The notes under the pieces are model-generated. The model made no database searches, was not told the origin of the DNA, and worked only from the letters and a program-made list of their open reading frames with translations. A stretch of 64,000 nucleotides of DNA, from positions 169,914 to 233,913 of the forward strand of contig FOAY01000001.1 in NCBI GenBank assembly GCA_900109485.1. Reading direction: 5' to 3'. Below, one piece after another: positions 42,921 to 53,693 of this stretch (position 1 is its first letter; each line of letters opens with the position of its first letter). This DNA is from Kosakonia sacchari (GTDB taxonomy: Bacteria > Pseudomonadota > Gammaproteobacteria > Enterobacterales > Enterobacteriaceae). The translations under genes were made by a program, and so were the position numbers.

Positions 42921-43580
42921 ATGGCCAAGAAACCCTTAATCGCACAGGGATACACACTGGCAGAAGAAATCGCCAACAGCATTAGCCACGGAATTGGGCT
43001 GGTGTTCGGTATCGTCGGGCTGGTGCTGCTGCTGGTACAGGCAGTAGATGCAAAAGCCAGTACAATGGCTATCACCAGTTACTCGCTTTATGGCGGTAGC
43101 ATGATTTTGCTGTTCCTTGCCTCCACGCTTTACCATGCCATTCCGTACCAGCGTGCCAAGGCGTGGCTGAAGAAATTTGACCACTGCGCCATTTATCTGC
43201 TGATTGCCGGAACGTATACACCGTTTCTGCTGGTTGGGCTGGACTCGCCGCTGGCGCGTGGGCTGATGATTGTCATCTGGAGCCTCGCCCTGCTGGGGAT
43301 CTTATTTAAACTTACCATTGCCCATCGTTTTAAAGTGCTGTCGCTGGTGACCTACCTGACCATGGGCTGGCTGTCGCTAATTGTGATTTATCAGCTTGCC
43401 ACGCGCCTGTCAGTTGGAGGCGTAACGCTACTGGCTGTGGGCGGCCTGGTCTATTCGCTCGGCGTGATTTTTTACGTCTGCAAACGCATCCCTTATAACC
43501 ACGCGATCTGGCACGGCTTCGTGCTGGGCGGCAGTGTCTGCCACTTCCTGGCAATTTATTTGTACGTCGGACAGCTTTGA
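42921..43580 (+). CDS. yqfA: YqfA, hemolysin III family membrane protein
   Basis: This 219-residue inner-membrane protein has seven predicted helices of the HlyIII/PAQR superfamily. It shows conserved SHGIGLVFG in helix 1, [10 protein letters not shown] and the C-terminal [22 protein letters not shown] with the metal-site histidines. It matches E. coli YqfA at full length. No enzymatic role is established. The ATG follows GGAG. Confidence 0.93.
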   Translation: MAKKPLIAQGYTLAEEIANSISHGIGLVFGIVGLVLLLVQAVDAKASTMAITSYSLYGGSMILLFLASTLYHAIPYQRAKAWLKKFDHCAIYLLIAGTYTPFLLVGLDSPLARGLMIVIWSLALLGILFKLTIAHRFKVLSLVTYLTMGWLSLIVIYQLATRLSVGGVTLLAVGGLVYSLGVIFYVCKRIPYNHAIWHGFVLGGSVCHFLAIYLYVGQL

Positions 43581-43586
43581 GTCAGA

Positions 43587-43610
43587 GCCGGTGGCGATTT
43601 CCGCCCCGGC
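43587..43610. terminator. yqfA/ygfZ convergent terminator hairpin
   Basis: GCCGG-T-GGCG pairs with CGCC-C-CGGC around ATTTC in the 39-base gap between convergent genes. Confidence 0.55.
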
Positions 43611-43619
43611 TTAGCGCGT

Positions 43620-44600
43620 TTACTCTTCCAGTGAATAAGGCAGCGGCTCGATGCTTAGCGTATTCGCATCGTCGCGCACGCGGAACACGCTGCCGGGTTC
43701 CATATCGTTGTTCATCACCACCTGAACCAGAAGGCGTCCGTCATCAAGCTGCACAGATGCCAGCACGGTACCGGTACGGCGCCAGTTGTCTCCCATCTTC
43801 AACTCAAGGTCTTCTCCCGCTTCCGGCACCCGGCTGGCTGTCCCTGCCAGATACCACAATGCGCGCTTGTTGGCGCCGCGGAATTTTGCTCGTGCCACCA
43901 TCTCCTGGCCGGTGTAACAGCCTTTTTTGAAGCTGATGCCGCCCAGCGCCTGTAGGTTAGTGGCCTGTGGGATAAACTGTCCGCTGTTTGGCGCATCAAT
44001 AACCGGCAGGCCCGCTTCGATATTCAGCGCCAGCCACTGCTGACTGTTATTAAGCTGCGCTTCGCCACGCAGCTTTTCGGCCACTTGTTGCGCCGTTGTG
44101 GCGCTGGTTACCAGCAGGAAACGCTCGGCAGGATGCGCAAACCACAGCAGGGTGGTATCCCCCTCCTGCACAACCTGTTTTTCACTGTCCGGAAGGGTGG
44201 TAAAGAGATTCGCCAGTGCTGCGCGCGCCTGAAAACCGGCCACGCCCAGCAGCACGTGTTCATCGTCTTGCGCAATGGCGACTTTGGAGAATACGGCGTA
44301 TTTCTTCAGTTCACGAAGCTGCGCTTCACGCACGCTGCGGCGCAGGATCCAGGCAAAACCTTCCTGGAAATGGAACAACCGCATATTGCTCCACATTTTC
44401 CCTTTAGAATCACAGTGTGCCGCCAGCAGGTGCTGTTCAGGCGTCATCGTGGTGACATCGGCGGTCACCTGGCCTTGCAGGTATTTTTCGCTATCTGCGC
44501 CGGTAATCGTTGCCAGCGCCCAGTCATCGAGCGTCATAAGCGTCAGCGGCAGACGTGATGATGCGGTCGGCTGGCGCGGAGGAAACGGAGTAAAAGGCAT
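43620..44600 (-). CDS. ygfZ: tRNA-modifying/iron-sulfur protein YgfZ
   Basis: This 326-residue folate-binding protein of the GcvT-like fold takes part in iron-sulfur enzyme assembly or repair and, through MiaB, in tRNA modification. The conserved motif [19 protein letters not shown] with its essential Cys is present at about residue 225. Length and sequence match E. coli YgfZ. It is divergent from sdhE. Confidence 0.94.
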   Translation of the reverse strand: MPFTPFPPRQPTASSRLPLTLMTLDDWALATITGADSEKYLQGQVTADVTTMTPEQHLLAAHCDSKGKMWSNMRLFHFQEGFAWILRRSVREAQLRELKKYAVFSKVAIAQDDEHVLLGVAGFQARAALANLFTTLPDSEKQVVQEGDTTLLWFAHPAERFLLVTSATTAQQVAEKLRGEAQLNNSQQWLALNIEAGLPVIDAPNSGQFIPQATNLQALGGISFKKGCYTGQEMVARAKFRGANKRALWYLAGTASRVPEAGEDLELKMGDNWRRTGTVLASVQLDDGRLLVQVVMNNDMEPGSVFRVRDDANTLSIEPLPYSLEE

Positions 44601-44778
44601 ATTAATGTCCTGATTAGCTTAACGCTGTGTTGGTTCTTAATGGTAAAAGAGCCGTTGTTCATTGCAAGTAATAAAGCATGCGTTTTGTGCCATTGTGCAT
44701 GCGTTGCGAAGCATTACGCAGCGTGATGATATTTTTGCAGTGGGTGCGATTAATGCTGGAAGCGTCCCCGCGAAGCGA

Positions 44779-44800
44779 AATATTCCGCAAAAGGAATATT
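44779..44800. repeat. inverted repeat upstream of sdhE
   Basis: AATATTCC and GGAATATT are perfect complements around GCAAAA, about 47 bases before the sdhE start. It is possibly a regulator site near the promoter. Confidence 0.35.
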
Positions 44801-44846
44801 AAAAACACGTTACAATGGGCCATTATTCTGATGCAGGGAGAAGATC

Positions 44847-45113
44847 ATGGATATTAACAACAAAGCCCGTATCCACTGGGCGTGCCGCCGTGGAATGCGT
44901 GAACTCGATATCTCAATCATGCCTTTTTTCGAACATGAGTACGACACGCTGAGCGATGACGACAAACAGCTGTTTGTTCGTCTGCTGGAAAGTGACGATC
45001 CTGATTTATTCAACTGGTTAATGAATCATGGAAAGCCTCAGGACGCGGGGTTACAAAGAATGGTGCAGTTAATCCAGACACGGAATCGGGATCGTGGTCC
45101 TGTGGCAATCTGA
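44847..45113 (+). CDS. sdhE: FAD assembly factor SdhE
   Basis: This 88-residue protein promotes covalent flavinylation of succinate dehydrogenase SdhA and fumarate reductase. The signature RRGMRELD is at residues 14-21. It is also described as the antitoxin partner of CptA. The start follows GGGAGAAG. It overlaps cptA by 20 bases. Confidence 0.95.
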   Translation: MDINNKARIHWACRRGMRELDISIMPFFEHEYDTLSDDDKQLFVRLLESDDPDLFNWLMNHGKPQDAGLQRMVQLIQTRNRDRGPVAI

Positions 45114-45510
45114 GTTACGCGTCTCCTGGCGCGCACAATGGATCTCGCTTTTGCTCCACGGTCTGGGTGCAGCACTCATTTTGCTGATGCCCTGGCCTTT
45201 GAGTTACACACCGCTGTGGCTGCTGTTGCTGTCACTGGTGGTTTTTGATTGCGTGCGCAGCCAGCGGCGGATCAATGCCTGCCATGGCGAACTCAAGCTG
45301 CTGTTGGATTCCCGCCTGCGCTGGCAGGGTGTGGAATGGGATATCATCGGAACGCCATGGATGTTACGCGGTGGAATGATGCTGCGTTTGCGCTGTGAAG
45401 AGGATGGGCGTCGTCAACATTTATGGCTGGCGGCAGACAGTATGGATGCGCAGGAGTGGCGCGATCTGCGCCGGGTGATATCACAAAAACCGGCGCAGGG
45501 GCTGCATTAA
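45094..45510 (+). CDS. cptA: CptA (YgfX) inner-membrane protein
   Basis: This 138-residue protein has two adjacent membrane helices near the N-terminus (about 15-50) and a soluble C-terminal part. It is close to E. coli YgfX (135 aa), described as a toxin affecting MreB and FtsZ; in Serratia YgfX with SdhE affects pigment and membrane functions. GTG start at 45094 overlaps sdhE, indicating translational coupling. Confidence 0.93.
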   Translation: MVLWQSELRVSWRAQWISLLLHGLGAALILLMPWPLSYTPLWLLLLSLVVFDCVRSQRRINACHGELKLLLDSRLRWQGVEWDIIGTPWMLRGGMMLRLRCEEDGRRQHLWLAADSMDAQEWRDLRRVISQKPAQGLH

Positions 45511-45529
45511 CAGGGGGAAATGGCAGCCT

Positions 45530-46051
45530 TTAAACCAGCCGTTCCGCCATCTCTGTCAGGATTTGCTCACACCAGGACTGAATGCGCGAATCGCTCAGGT
45601 CGTACTGATTGGTTTCGTCCAGCGCCAGGCCGACAAACAGTTGACCATCGGCAATCACCGGTTTGCTGCTGGTAAATTCGTAGCCTTCCGTCGGCCAGTA
45701 GCCGATGAACGTCACGCCTTTGGGCACCAGTTTGTCATGCAGCATGCCCAGCGCATCAAGGAACCATTCGCCGTAGCCGAGCTGATCGCCCATGCCGTAC
45801 AGCGCAATGATTTTGCCGTCAAGATTGAGATCATCAAGCTGATCCCAGATGGCTTCCCAGTCTTCCTGCAATTCGCCAAAATCCCAGGTCGGAATGCCGA
45901 GGATAAGCGCATCGTATTGCTCCATCAGTGCGGGTGCGTCATCTTTCAGATTGTGCAGTGTTACCAGTTCCGGCCCGATAATTTCGCGGATTTTCTCCGC
46001 CGCCATTTCGGTATAGCAAGTGCTGGAACCGTAAAACAGGCCAATATTCAT
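45530..46051 (-). CDS. fldB: flavodoxin 2
   Basis: This 173-residue FMN electron carrier has the phosphate-binding loop [15 protein letters not shown] at residues 6-20, with further FMN-site segments [16 protein letters not shown] and [15 protein letters not shown]. FldB is under SoxRS in E. coli. It is convergent with cptA and divergent from xerD, as in E. coli. Confidence 0.94.
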   Translation of the reverse strand: MNIGLFYGSSTCYTEMAAEKIREIIGPELVTLHNLKDDAPALMEQYDALILGIPTWDFGELQEDWEAIWDQLDDLNLDGKIIALYGMGDQLGYGEWFLDALGMLHDKLVPKGVTFIGYWPTEGYEFTSSKPVIADGQLFVGLALDETNQYDLSDSRIQSWCEQILTEMAERLV

Positions 46052-46151
46052 AACGTAAACTTCTCAATTCCGGATGTGTCTTTGTGAGCAGTGTACCAGA
46101 ATCGTACGGCTATCAGGCATAATGCAGCGATTGAGAAACGGAGGCGTTTCA

Positions 46152-47048
46152 ATGGAACAGGATTTCGCACGTATCGAACAATTTCTTGATGCGCTCTGGC
46201 TGGAAAACAATCTGGCGGACAATACGCTCAGCGCCTACCGCCGCGATTTGCAAGGCGTGGCCGAGTGGCTGCATCATCGGGGAAGTAGCCTGGCGCAGGC
46301 GAGAAGCGATGATTTACAGGCGCTGCTGGCCGAACGCGTGGATGGCGGCTACAAAGCGACCAGTTCAGCGCGTCTGCTCAGCGCCGTGCGAAGACTCTTC
46401 CAGTACCTGTATCGGGAGAAAATCCGTAGCGACGATCCCAGCGCGCAACTGGCCTCGCCGAAGCTGCCGCAGCGTCTGCCGAAAGACTTAACGGAAGCGC
46501 AGGTTGAGAGACTTTTACAGGCACCGGTAGTTGACCAACCGCTGGAGTTACGCGATAAAGCCATGCTTGAGGTTTTATATGCCACCGGGCTACGCGTCTC
46601 TGAACTGGTCGGGTTGACCATGAGCGATATCAGCCTGCGCCAGGGCGTGTTGCGGGTGATTGGTAAAGGTAATAAAGAACGGCTGGTGCCGCTGGGTGAA
46701 AATGCGGTGTACTGGGTGGAAAACTACCTTGAACACGGGCGTCCGTGGCTGCTGAACGGCGTATCGATTGATGTGCTGTTCCCCAGCCAGCGCGCTCAGC
46801 AGATGACGCGCCAGACTTTCTGGCACCGTATCAAGCACTATGCCGTGCTGGCGGGGATTGACAGCGAAAAGCTTTCCCCTCACGTTTTACGTCATGCTTT
46901 TGCCACGCATTTGCTTAATCACGGCGCGGATCTGCGCGTGGTGCAAATGCTATTGGGGCATCAGGATCTTTCTACAACGCAAATTTATACGCATGTGGCC
47001 ACCGAGCGGCTGCGTAAGCTTCATGAACAGCATCACCCGCGGGCGTGA
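46152..47048 (+). CDS. xerD: site-specific tyrosine recombinase XerD
   Basis: This 298-residue recombinase acts with XerC at dif to resolve chromosome dimers. Catalytic segments visible are ATGLRVSELVGL (Arg), HVLRHAFATHLL (His, Arg), LLGHQDLSTTQIYTHV (His and the nucleophilic Tyr). The ATG at 46152 follows GGAGGC and gives MEQDFARIEQFLD; an earlier in-frame start at 46074 is rejected. It precedes dsbC and recJ, as in E. coli. Confidence 0.97.
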   Translation: MEQDFARIEQFLDALWLENNLADNTLSAYRRDLQGVAEWLHHRGSSLAQARSDDLQALLAERVDGGYKATSSARLLSAVRRLFQYLYREKIRSDDPSAQLASPKLPQRLPKDLTEAQVERLLQAPVVDQPLELRDKAMLEVLYATGLRVSELVGLTMSDISLRQGVLRVIGKGNKERLVPLGENAVYWVENYLEHGRPWLLNGVSIDVLFPSQRAQQMTRQTFWHRIKHYAVLAGIDSEKLSPHVLRHAFATHLLNHGADLRVVQMLLGHQDLSTTQIYTHVATERLRKLHEQHHPRA

Positions 47049-47072
47049 TTGCTGATAATTAAAGGATGTTTT

Positions 47073-47786
47073 ATGAAAAATGGTTTGATTATGTTCACCC
47101 TGCTGGCAGCGGCTTTTTCTGGCGTTGCGCATGCTGACGACGCCGCTATCAAGCAGTCGTTAGCAAAACTGGGTGTGCAGAGTTCTGAAATATTGCCCGC
47201 TCCCGTCGCCGGAATGAAAGCGGTATTGACCAACAGCGGCGTGCTGTATGTGACCGAAGACGGCAAACATATTATCCAGGGGCCGATGTACGATGTCAGC
47301 GGCGCGCAGCCGGTAAACGTCACCACGCAAATGTTGTTGCCGCACCTGAACGCGCTGGAAAAAGAGATGATTGTCTACAAAGCGCCGAAAGAAAAACACG
47401 TGATCACCGTGTTCACCGACATCACCTGCGGCTACTGCCAGAAACTGCACAGTGAGATGGCGGATTACAACGCGCTGGGCATCACCGTCCGCTATCTGGC
47501 GTTCCCGCGTCAGGGCGTGCCGAGTGAAGTCGAAAACCAGATGAAAGCAATCTGGTGTGCCAAAGATCGTAATAAAGCCTTTGATGACGCGATGGATGGC
47601 AAAGGCATCAAACCGGCCAGCTGCGATATTGATATTGCTAACCACTACGCGCTGGGCGTGCAGTTTGGCGTCAACGGAACACCGGCCATTGTGCTGAACG
47701 ATGGCTACCTTGTTCCGGGCTATCAGGCACCGGCTGAGATGAAAGCCTTCCTCGACAAACATCAGCAAGCCACCGGCGGTAAATAA
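47073..47786 (+). CDS. dsbC: periplasmic disulfide isomerase DsbC
   Basis: This 237-residue protein has a signal peptide (MKNGLIMFTLLAAAFSGVAHA, cut before DDAAIK), an N-terminal dimerisation domain and a thioredoxin-like domain with active site CGYC in DITCGYCQKLH. It corrects wrong disulfides in the periplasm. ATG at 47073 after AAAGGATG. It lies between xerD and recJ. Confidence 0.96.
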   Translation: MKNGLIMFTLLAAAFSGVAHADDAAIKQSLAKLGVQSSEILPAPVAGMKAVLTNSGVLYVTEDGKHIIQGPMYDVSGAQPVNVTTQMLLPHLNALEKEMIVYKAPKEKHVITVFTDITCGYCQKLHSEMADYNALGITVRYLAFPRQGVPSEVENQMKAIWCAKDRNKAFDDAMDGKGIKPASCDIDIANHYALGVQFGVNGTPAIVLNDGYLVPGYQAPAEMKAFLDKHQQATGGK

Positions 47787-47791
47787 AACGC

Positions 47792-49525
47792 GTGAAAGCT
47801 CAGATACAACTTCGCCGCCGCAAGGTGGATGATTCTGCGGAACTGGCGGAAGACTTACCGCCGCTACTGCGTCGGCTCTACGCCAGCCGCGGCGTGCGTA
47901 AGGCCAGCGAACTGGAGCGCAGCGTAAAAGGTATGCTGCCCTGGCAGCAACTTACCGGTATTGATGAGGCGGTTTCGCACCTTTATCACGCACTGCGCGA
48001 AGGTTTACGCATTATCGTGGTCGGCGATTTTGATGCCGATGGCGCAACCAGCACGGCGCTCAGCGTCCTGGCGCTGCGTGCGCTGGGCTGTGAAAATGTG
48101 AGCTACCTGGTGCCGAATCGTTTTGACGACGGTTACGGCCTCAGCCCGGAAGTGGTCGATCAGGCGCATGCGCGCGGCGCGCAGTTGATCCTGACAGTGG
48201 ACAACGGTATTTCCTCGCATGCCGGGGTGGCGCGGGCGCACGAACTGGGTATTCCTGTGGTCGTGACCGATCACCATCTGCCAGGTGATACCCTGCCGGA
48301 TGCGGAAGCCATCGTGAACCCCAACCTGCGCGACTGTGATTTCCCGTCGAAATCGCTGGCGGGCGTCGGTGTCGCTTTTTATCTGATGCTGGCGCTACGT
48401 GCTTTTCTGCGCGATAACGGCTGGTTTGAATCGCGCGGGCTGGCAATGCCGAATCTTGCGGAATTGCTCGATCTCGTCGCGCTGGGAACGGTAGCAGACG
48501 TAGTGCCGCTTGATGCCAACAACCGTATTCTCACCTGGCAAGGCCTGAGCCGGATCCGCGCCGGGCGCTGTCGTCCTGGCATCAAAGCGCTGCTTGAAAT
48601 CGCCAACCGCGACGCGCAGAAACTGGCGGCAAGCGACCTGGGTTTTGCGCTGGGTCCACGCCTGAACGCGGCGGGCAGGCTGGATGATATGTCGGTGGGC
48701 GTCGCGCTGCTGTTATGCGATAACCTCGGCGAAGCGCGTCAGTTGGCTAACGATCTGGATGCGCTGAACCAGACGCGCAAAGAGATCGAACAAGGGATGC
48801 AGGCCGAAGCGCTAACCTTGTGCGAGCAGCTTGAACGAAGCCGCGATACGCTGCCCGGCGGGCTGGCGATGTACCATCCCGAATGGCATCAGGGCGTGGT
48901 GGGGATTCTCGCCTCGCGTATCAAAGAGCGTTTTCATCGGCCGGTAATTGCCTTTGCGCCTGCTGGCGATGGCGTTTTGAAAGGTTCCGGGCGTTCGATT
49001 CAGGGGCTGCATATGCGTGATGCGCTGGAGCGCCTGGATATGCTCTACCCTGGCATGATGCTTAAGTTTGGCGGTCATGCGATGGCTGCCGGTTTGACGC
49101 TCGAAGAGCCGCGTTTCGAAGAGTTTCAACAGCACTTCGGCGAGCTGGTGACGGAATGGCTGGATCCGGCGCTGTTGCAGGGCGAAATTGTTTCTGACGG
49201 CCCGCTGACGCCGCAAGAGATGACGCTGGATGTCGCCGAAATGCTGCGTGAAGCCGGGCCGTGGGGGCAAATGTTCCCGGAGCCGCTGTTCGATGGCGAG
49301 TTTCGACTGTTGCAACAGCGGCTGGTGGGCGAGCGTCACCTGAAGGTGATGCTCGAGCCGGTTGGCGGCGGCCCGCTGCTTGATGGCATTGCGTTTAACG
49401 TCGATACCACCTGCTGGCCGGACAACGGCGTGCGGCAGGTGAATATTGCTTATAAACTTGATGTCAACGAGTTCCGCGGGAATCGTAGCGTACAGCTTAT
49501 CATCGAAAATCTCTGGCCACTTTAG
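47792..49525 (+). CDS. recJ: single-strand 5'-3' exonuclease RecJ
   Basis: This 577-residue DHH-family nuclease acts in recombination and mismatch repair. Motifs are [32 protein letters not shown] (DHH) and the DHHA1 part [15 protein letters not shown] with [13 protein letters not shown] start five bases after dsbC, indicating coupling. Confidence 0.97.
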   Translation: MKAQIQLRRRKVDDSAELAEDLPPLLRRLYASRGVRKASELERSVKGMLPWQQLTGIDEAVSHLYHALREGLRIIVVGDFDADGATSTALSVLALRALGCENVSYLVPNRFDDGYGLSPEVVDQAHARGAQLILTVDNGISSHAGVARAHELGIPVVVTDHHLPGDTLPDAEAIVNPNLRDCDFPSKSLAGVGVAFYLMLALRAFLRDNGWFESRGLAMPNLAELLDLVALGTVADVVPLDANNRILTWQGLSRIRAGRCRPGIKALLEIANRDAQKLAASDLGFALGPRLNAAGRLDDMSVGVALLLCDNLGEARQLANDLDALNQTRKEIEQGMQAEALTLCEQLERSRDTLPGGLAMYHPEWHQGVVGILASRIKERFHRPVIAFAPAGDGVLKGSGRSIQGLHMRDALERLDMLYPGMMLKFGGHAMAAGLTLEEPRFEEFQQHFGELVTEWLDPALLQGEIVSDGPLTPQEMTLDVAEMLREAGPWGQMFPEPLFDGEFRLLQQRLVGERHLKVMLEPVGGGPLLDGIAFNVDTTCWPDNGVRQVNIAYKLDVNEFRGNRSVQLIIENLWPL

Positions 49526-49616
49526 CGCCAGTATTCGCTACAAAAAAGGGCGTGGATCCGGTAAACTCCCGCCCTTATCACCGCATTTTGACAAGTCCAT
49601 TAAAAGAAATCAGACC

Positions 49617-50715
49617 ATGTTTGAAATTAACCCGGTAAAAAATCGTATTCAGGACCTCACGGAGCGCTCCGACGTTCTTAGGGGGTATCTTTGACTATGA
49701 CGCCAAGAAAGAGCGTCTGGAAGAAGTAAACGCCGAGCTGGAGCAGCCGGATGTCTGGAATGAGCCAGAGCGCGCACAGGCGCTGGGCAAAGAGCGTTCC
49801 TCACTTGAAGCTATCGTCGATACCCTCGATCAAATGTCGCAGGGGCTGGAAGATGTCTCCGGCCTGCTGGAGCTGGCGGTAGAAGCTGACGATGAAGAAA
49901 CCTTTAACGAAGCGGTCGCCGAGCTGGACGGGCTGGAAGAGAAGCTGGCACAGCTTGAGTTCCGTCGTATGTTCTCCGGCGAATATGACAGCGCCGATTG
50001 CTATCTGGATATCCAGGCGGGCTCCGGTGGTACCGAAGCGCAGGACTGGGCGAGCATGCTGATGCGCATGTATCTGCGCTGGGCGGAAGCGCGCGGCTTC
50101 AAAACTGAAATTATCGAAGAGTCTGAAGGTGAAGTCGCGGGTATTAAATCTGTGACCATCAAGATTATCGGCGATTACGCCTACGGCTGGCTGCGTACCG
50201 AAACCGGCGTTCACCGCCTGGTGCGTAAGAGCCCGTTCGACTCCGGCGGCCGTCGTCATACCTCCTTTAGCTCCGCGTTTGTCTACCCGGAAGTGGAAGA
50301 CGATATTGATATCGAGATTAACCCGGCGGATCTGCGTATTGACGTCTATCGCGCATCCGGCGCGGGCGGCCAGCACGTTAACCGTACGGAATCCGCGGTG
50401 CGTATTACCCATATTCCGACCGGGCTGGTAACGCAGTGCCAGAACGACCGTTCTCAGCATAAAAACAAAGACCAGGCCATGAAGCAGATGAAAGCGAAGC
50501 TTTATGAACTGGAAATGCAAAAGAAAAATGCGGAGAAACAGGCGATGGAAGACACCAAGTCCGATATCGGCTGGGGAAGCCAGATCCGTTCTTATGTCCT
50601 GGATGATTCCCGCATCAAAGATCTGCGTACCGGGGTTGAAACCCGCAACACGCAGGCGGTGCTGGACGGCAGCCTGGATCAATTCATCGAAGCAAGTTTG
50701 AAAGCAGGGTTATGA
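49617..50715 (+). CDS. prfB: peptide chain release factor 2, programmed +1 frameshift
   Basis: RF2 reads UGA and UAA stops. The first 25 codons (49617-49691) end in CTT followed by an in-frame TGA (49692-49694) and C. Reading then shifts +1 to GAC at 49693 and continues to 50715, giving 365 residues as in E. coli. The internal Shine-Dalgarno-like AGGGGG at 49680-49685 lies just before the shift site. The GGQ motif is in [15 protein letters not shown]. The shift allows feedback by RF2 level. lysS follows after nine bases. Confidence 0.97.
49680..49695 (+). promoter_or_regulatory. RF2 programmed frameshift signal
   Basis: AGGGGGTATCTTTGAC holds the stimulatory Shine-Dalgarno-like sequence, slippery CTT and the in-frame TGA C stop context. 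All key elements of the E. coli signal are present. Confidence 0.97.
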
Positions 50716-50724
50716 GGAACCAAC

Positions 50725-52242
50725 ATGTCTGAACAACAAGCACAGGGCGCTGACGCGGCAGTCGATCTTAACAATGAACTGAAAACCCGCCGCGAGAAGC
50801 TGGCGCAACTGCGCGAGCAGGGGGTGCCGTTCCCGAACGATTTCCGTCGTGACCAGACCTCTGACAAGCTGCACGCTGAATTTGATGGCAAAGAGAACGA
50901 AGAACTGGAAGCCCTGGGCATTGAAGTGGCCGTTGCTGGCCGCATGATGACCCGCCGCATTATGGGTAAAGCCTCATTCGTAACCTTGCAGGATGTGGGC
51001 GGTCGAATTCAGCTGTACGTTGCGCGCGATGATCTTGCAGAAGGCGTGTATAACGAGCAGTTCAAAAAATGGGACCTCGGCGATATCCTCGGCGCGCGCG
51101 GCAAGCTGTTCAAAACCAAGACCGGTGAACTTTCCATTCACTGCACCGAACTGCGTCTGCTGACTAAAGCCCTGCGTCCGCTGCCGGATAAATTCCACGG
51201 CTTGCAGGATCAGGAAGCGCGCTATCGCCAGCGTTACCTGGATCTCATCTCTAACGAAGAATCCCGCAATACCTTTAAAGTGCGTTCGCAGATCCTGGCC
51301 GGTATTCGCCAGTTCATGGTGGGCCGCGACTTTATGGAAGTTGAAACGCCGATGATGCAAGTGATCCCGGGCGGTGCGTCCGCGCGTCCGTTTATCACCC
51401 ATCACAACGCGCTGGATCTGGACATGTATCTGCGTATCGCGCCGGAACTGTACCTCAAACGTCTGGTGGTTGGCGGCTTTGAGCGCGTGTTCGAAATCAA
51501 CCGTAACTTCCGTAACGAAGGTATCTCCGTTCGCCATAATCCTGAGTTCACCATGATGGAACTCTATATGGCGTATGCGGATTATAACGATCTGATCGAA
51601 CTGACCGAATCGTTGTTCCGCACGCTGGCGCAGAACATCCTCGGCAAAACCGAAGTGCCTTACGGCGATGAAGTTTTCGACTTCGGCAAACCGTTCGAAA
51701 AACTGACCATGCGCGAAGCGATCAAGAAATACCGTCCGGAAACCAACATGGCGGATCTGGATAGCTTCGACAGCGCGAAGGCGATTGCTGAAAGCATCGG
51801 TATCAAAGTTGAGAAGAGCTGGGGTCTGGGCCGTATCGTGACCGAAATCTTCGAGGAAGTGGCCGAAGCGTATCTGATTCAACCGACTTTTATTACGGAA
51901 TACCCGGCGGAAGTTTCCCCGCTGGCGCGCCGTAACGACGTCAATCCGGAAATCACCGATCGCTTCGAGTTCTTCATCGGCGGTCGTGAAATTGGTAACG
52001 GCTTTAGCGAGCTGAATGACGCGGAAGATCAGGCGCAGCGTTTTGCTGACCAGGTTGCAGCGAAGGATGCGGGCGACGACGAAGCGATGTTCTTCGACGA
52101 AGACTACGTGACCGCGCTGGAACACGGCCTGCCGCCGACGGCGGGTCTGGGCATTGGTATCGACCGTATGGTGATGCTGTTTACCAACAGCCACACCATT
52201 CGCGATGTGATCCTGTTCCCGGCAATGCGTCCGGTGAAGTAA
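50725..52242 (+). CDS. lysS: lysyl-tRNA synthetase, class II
   Basis: This 505-residue enzyme charges tRNA-Lys. It has an N-terminal OB-fold anticodon domain (about 65-150), motif 2 in [17 protein letters not shown] and motif 3 [13 protein letters not shown] near the C-terminus. It shares the prfB operon, as in E. coli, where it is the housekeeping form (lysU being the heat-inducible form). Confidence 0.96.
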   Translation: MSEQQAQGADAAVDLNNELKTRREKLAQLREQGVPFPNDFRRDQTSDKLHAEFDGKENEELEALGIEVAVAGRMMTRRIMGKASFVTLQDVGGRIQLYVARDDLAEGVYNEQFKKWDLGDILGARGKLFKTKTGELSIHCTELRLLTKALRPLPDKFHGLQDQEARYRQRYLDLISNEESRNTFKVRSQILAGIRQFMVGRDFMEVETPMMQVIPGGASARPFITHHNALDLDMYLRIAPELYLKRLVVGGFERVFEINRNFRNEGISVRHNPEFTMMELYMAYADYNDLIELTESLFRTLAQNILGKTEVPYGDEVFDFGKPFEKLTMREAIKKYRPETNMADLDSFDSAKAIAESIGIKVEKSWGLGRIVTEIFEEVAEAYLIQPTFITEYPAEVSPLARRNDVNPEITDRFEFFIGGREIGNGFSELNDAEDQAQRFADQVAAKDAGDDEAMFFDEDYVTALEHGLPPTAGLGIGIDRMVMLFTNSHTIRDVILFPAMRPVK

Positions 52243-52254
52243 TCGCTCAGCGAT

Positions 52255-52293
52255 AAAAAAAGCCCCGGCGTGAACAACGTCGGGGCTTTTTTA
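52255..52293. terminator. bidirectional terminator, lysS/idi
   Basis: AAAAAAGCCCCGGCG and CGTCGGGGCTTTTTT form a strong stem with A- and T-runs on both sides, between convergent genes. Confidence 0.9.
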
Positions 52294-52842
52294 TACCTGC
52301 AATGTGGCGGCAAAATCTCTGAACGCGGCCCGCGCAGTGGCTGCTTCTGCCACCATCCACGGGCTAAAAGCCCAGGGCGTAGCATTGAGCGCCTGTAATA
52401 ACGCCTCCAGATCCACCCACTGATATTCCATCACTTCATCGTAGTTAATCGTCAACGGCGTTGTGATTTGCGCGGCGAAGACCGGGCAGATTTCGTTTTC
52501 CACGATGCCGGAAGGATCGGTTTCACGGTAACGGAACTCTGGTGCGATGGCGGTAATGTGCTCGACTCCGGCGCCAACTTCATAACGGCAGCGGCGAATA
52601 AGAGCCTGTTCGGTGGTTTCCCCTTTTTGCGGATGCCCGCAAACGGAGTTCGTCCAGACGCCTGGCCAGGCTTTTTTGCTTAATGCGCGCCGTGTCACCA
52701 GAGACTGTCCTGCGGCATTAAAAATCCAGCATGAAAAAGCCAGATGTAACGGCGTTTGCGATGTATGTGCGGCGTACTTTTCCTGCGTACCGGTTACCAC
52801 TCCCTGCTCATTCACTAAAATAACGTGCTCTTGTGTACCCAT
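52291..52842 (-). CDS. idi: isopentenyl-diphosphate delta-isomerase, type I
   Basis: This 183-residue Nudix-fold enzyme interconverts IPP and DMAPP. Active-site segments visible are [12 protein letters not shown] (Cys) and [20 protein letters not shown] (Glu). The ATG at 52842 aligns with E. coli Idi; an upstream in-frame start at 52941 is not supported. It lies downstream of lysS in the opposite direction, as in E. coli. Confidence 0.94.
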   Translation of the reverse strand: MGTQEHVILVNEQGVVTGTQEKYAAHTSQTPLHLAFSCWIFNAAGQSLVTRRALSKKAWPGVWTNSVCGHPQKGETTEQALIRRCRYEVGAGVEHITAIAPEFRYRETDPSGIVENEICPVFAAQITTPLTINYDEVMEYQWVDLEALLQALNATPWAFSPWMVAEAATARAAFRDFAATLQV

Positions 52843-52960
52843 AATGGCTCCCGAACGTAAAACGCCGGGTGGCGCTGGACTTAGCCAGTTTACAGGGAAC
52901 ACGATCCCTGCAAACCAGCCAGCCACAGCGCCACCGGGCAAACGCGATTATAACCAACTA

Positions 52961-53677
52961 TCAGGCGAAAAGTTTTGCCCAGAGAGCGGAAAAGGGCATT
53001 ACCAGTACCAGTCCGGGCAACATATTCGCCACCGGGAACGGCTTTATATTACAAATCCGCAGCCCCGTAGCGACCATGATTAACCCGCCTGCACAGGAGA
53101 AATCCCCCATCATGTCCGGGGTGATCATGTGCAGGATGTAAACCGCCAGCGTTGCCAGCGCAACCTGCACGGCAATCAGTGGTAAACCGATGGTCATTAC
53201 TGAGAAGCCCAGCATGGTGGCGAAAATGGCGGCGGTAAACAAATCGAGCACCGTTTTGATATACAGGATGGAGGGATCGCCCGTCATGCCTTCATGCATC
53301 GCACCGAAGATACCGGTGCCGCTGGCGCAAAACAGCACCAGAATTGCGACAAATTTCTCCGTAAACTCATCGTGTCCCAGACCCTGAACCGGTGGGAAAA
53401 CGCGGTTGATTAAGCCGCGCGTTGTGCCCGCCGCTCTGCCGATCTGTTTTTCCAGAAAGAACGCTTCGCCAATGACCGCGCCCAGCACCATCGCCAGAAC
53501 CACGGCAGGCATGAACTTCACTTTTATTACCAGGTTGATGCCAAGACCGACCGAACAGAGACCAAAGGTCAGGGGCAGCGCCACTTTCACGCGCTCCGGA
53601 ATACGCTTGCCAACAAGTGAACCCAGCAAACCGCCGACAATAACGGCAGCGCCATTCACATAAGGACCAATTAACAT
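52961..53677 (-). CDS. DUF554 family membrane protein (YqgA-like)
   Basis: This 238-residue inner-membrane protein has six to seven hydrophobic helices. It carries the family signatures FCASGTGIFGAMHEGMTGDPSIL and GGLIMVATGLRICNIKPFPVANMLPGL. It is similar to E. coli YqgA. The function is unknown; transport has been proposed for the family. It lies 16 bases downstream of the UbiX-like gene on the same strand, with AGGAAAC before its ATG, so it is probably third in the decarboxylase operon. Confidence 0.85.
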   Translation of the reverse strand: MLIGPYVNGAAVIVGGLLGSLVGKRIPERVKVALPLTFGLCSVGLGINLVIKVKFMPAVVLAMVLGAVIGEAFFLEKQIGRAAGTTRGLINRVFPPVQGLGHDEFTEKFVAILVLFCASGTGIFGAMHEGMTGDPSILYIKTVLDLFTAAIFATMLGFSVMTIGLPLIAVQVALATLAVYILHMITPDMMGDFSCAGGLIMVATGLRICNIKPFPVANMLPGLVLVMPFSALWAKLFA

Positions 53678-53693
53678 AATGTTTCCTGCATGA

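Noticed and set aside
49834..50715. prfB called as a 293-residue ORF starting at an internal ATG
   Set aside because: The true gene starts at 49617 and is joined by the programmed +1 frameshift; the ATG is internal.
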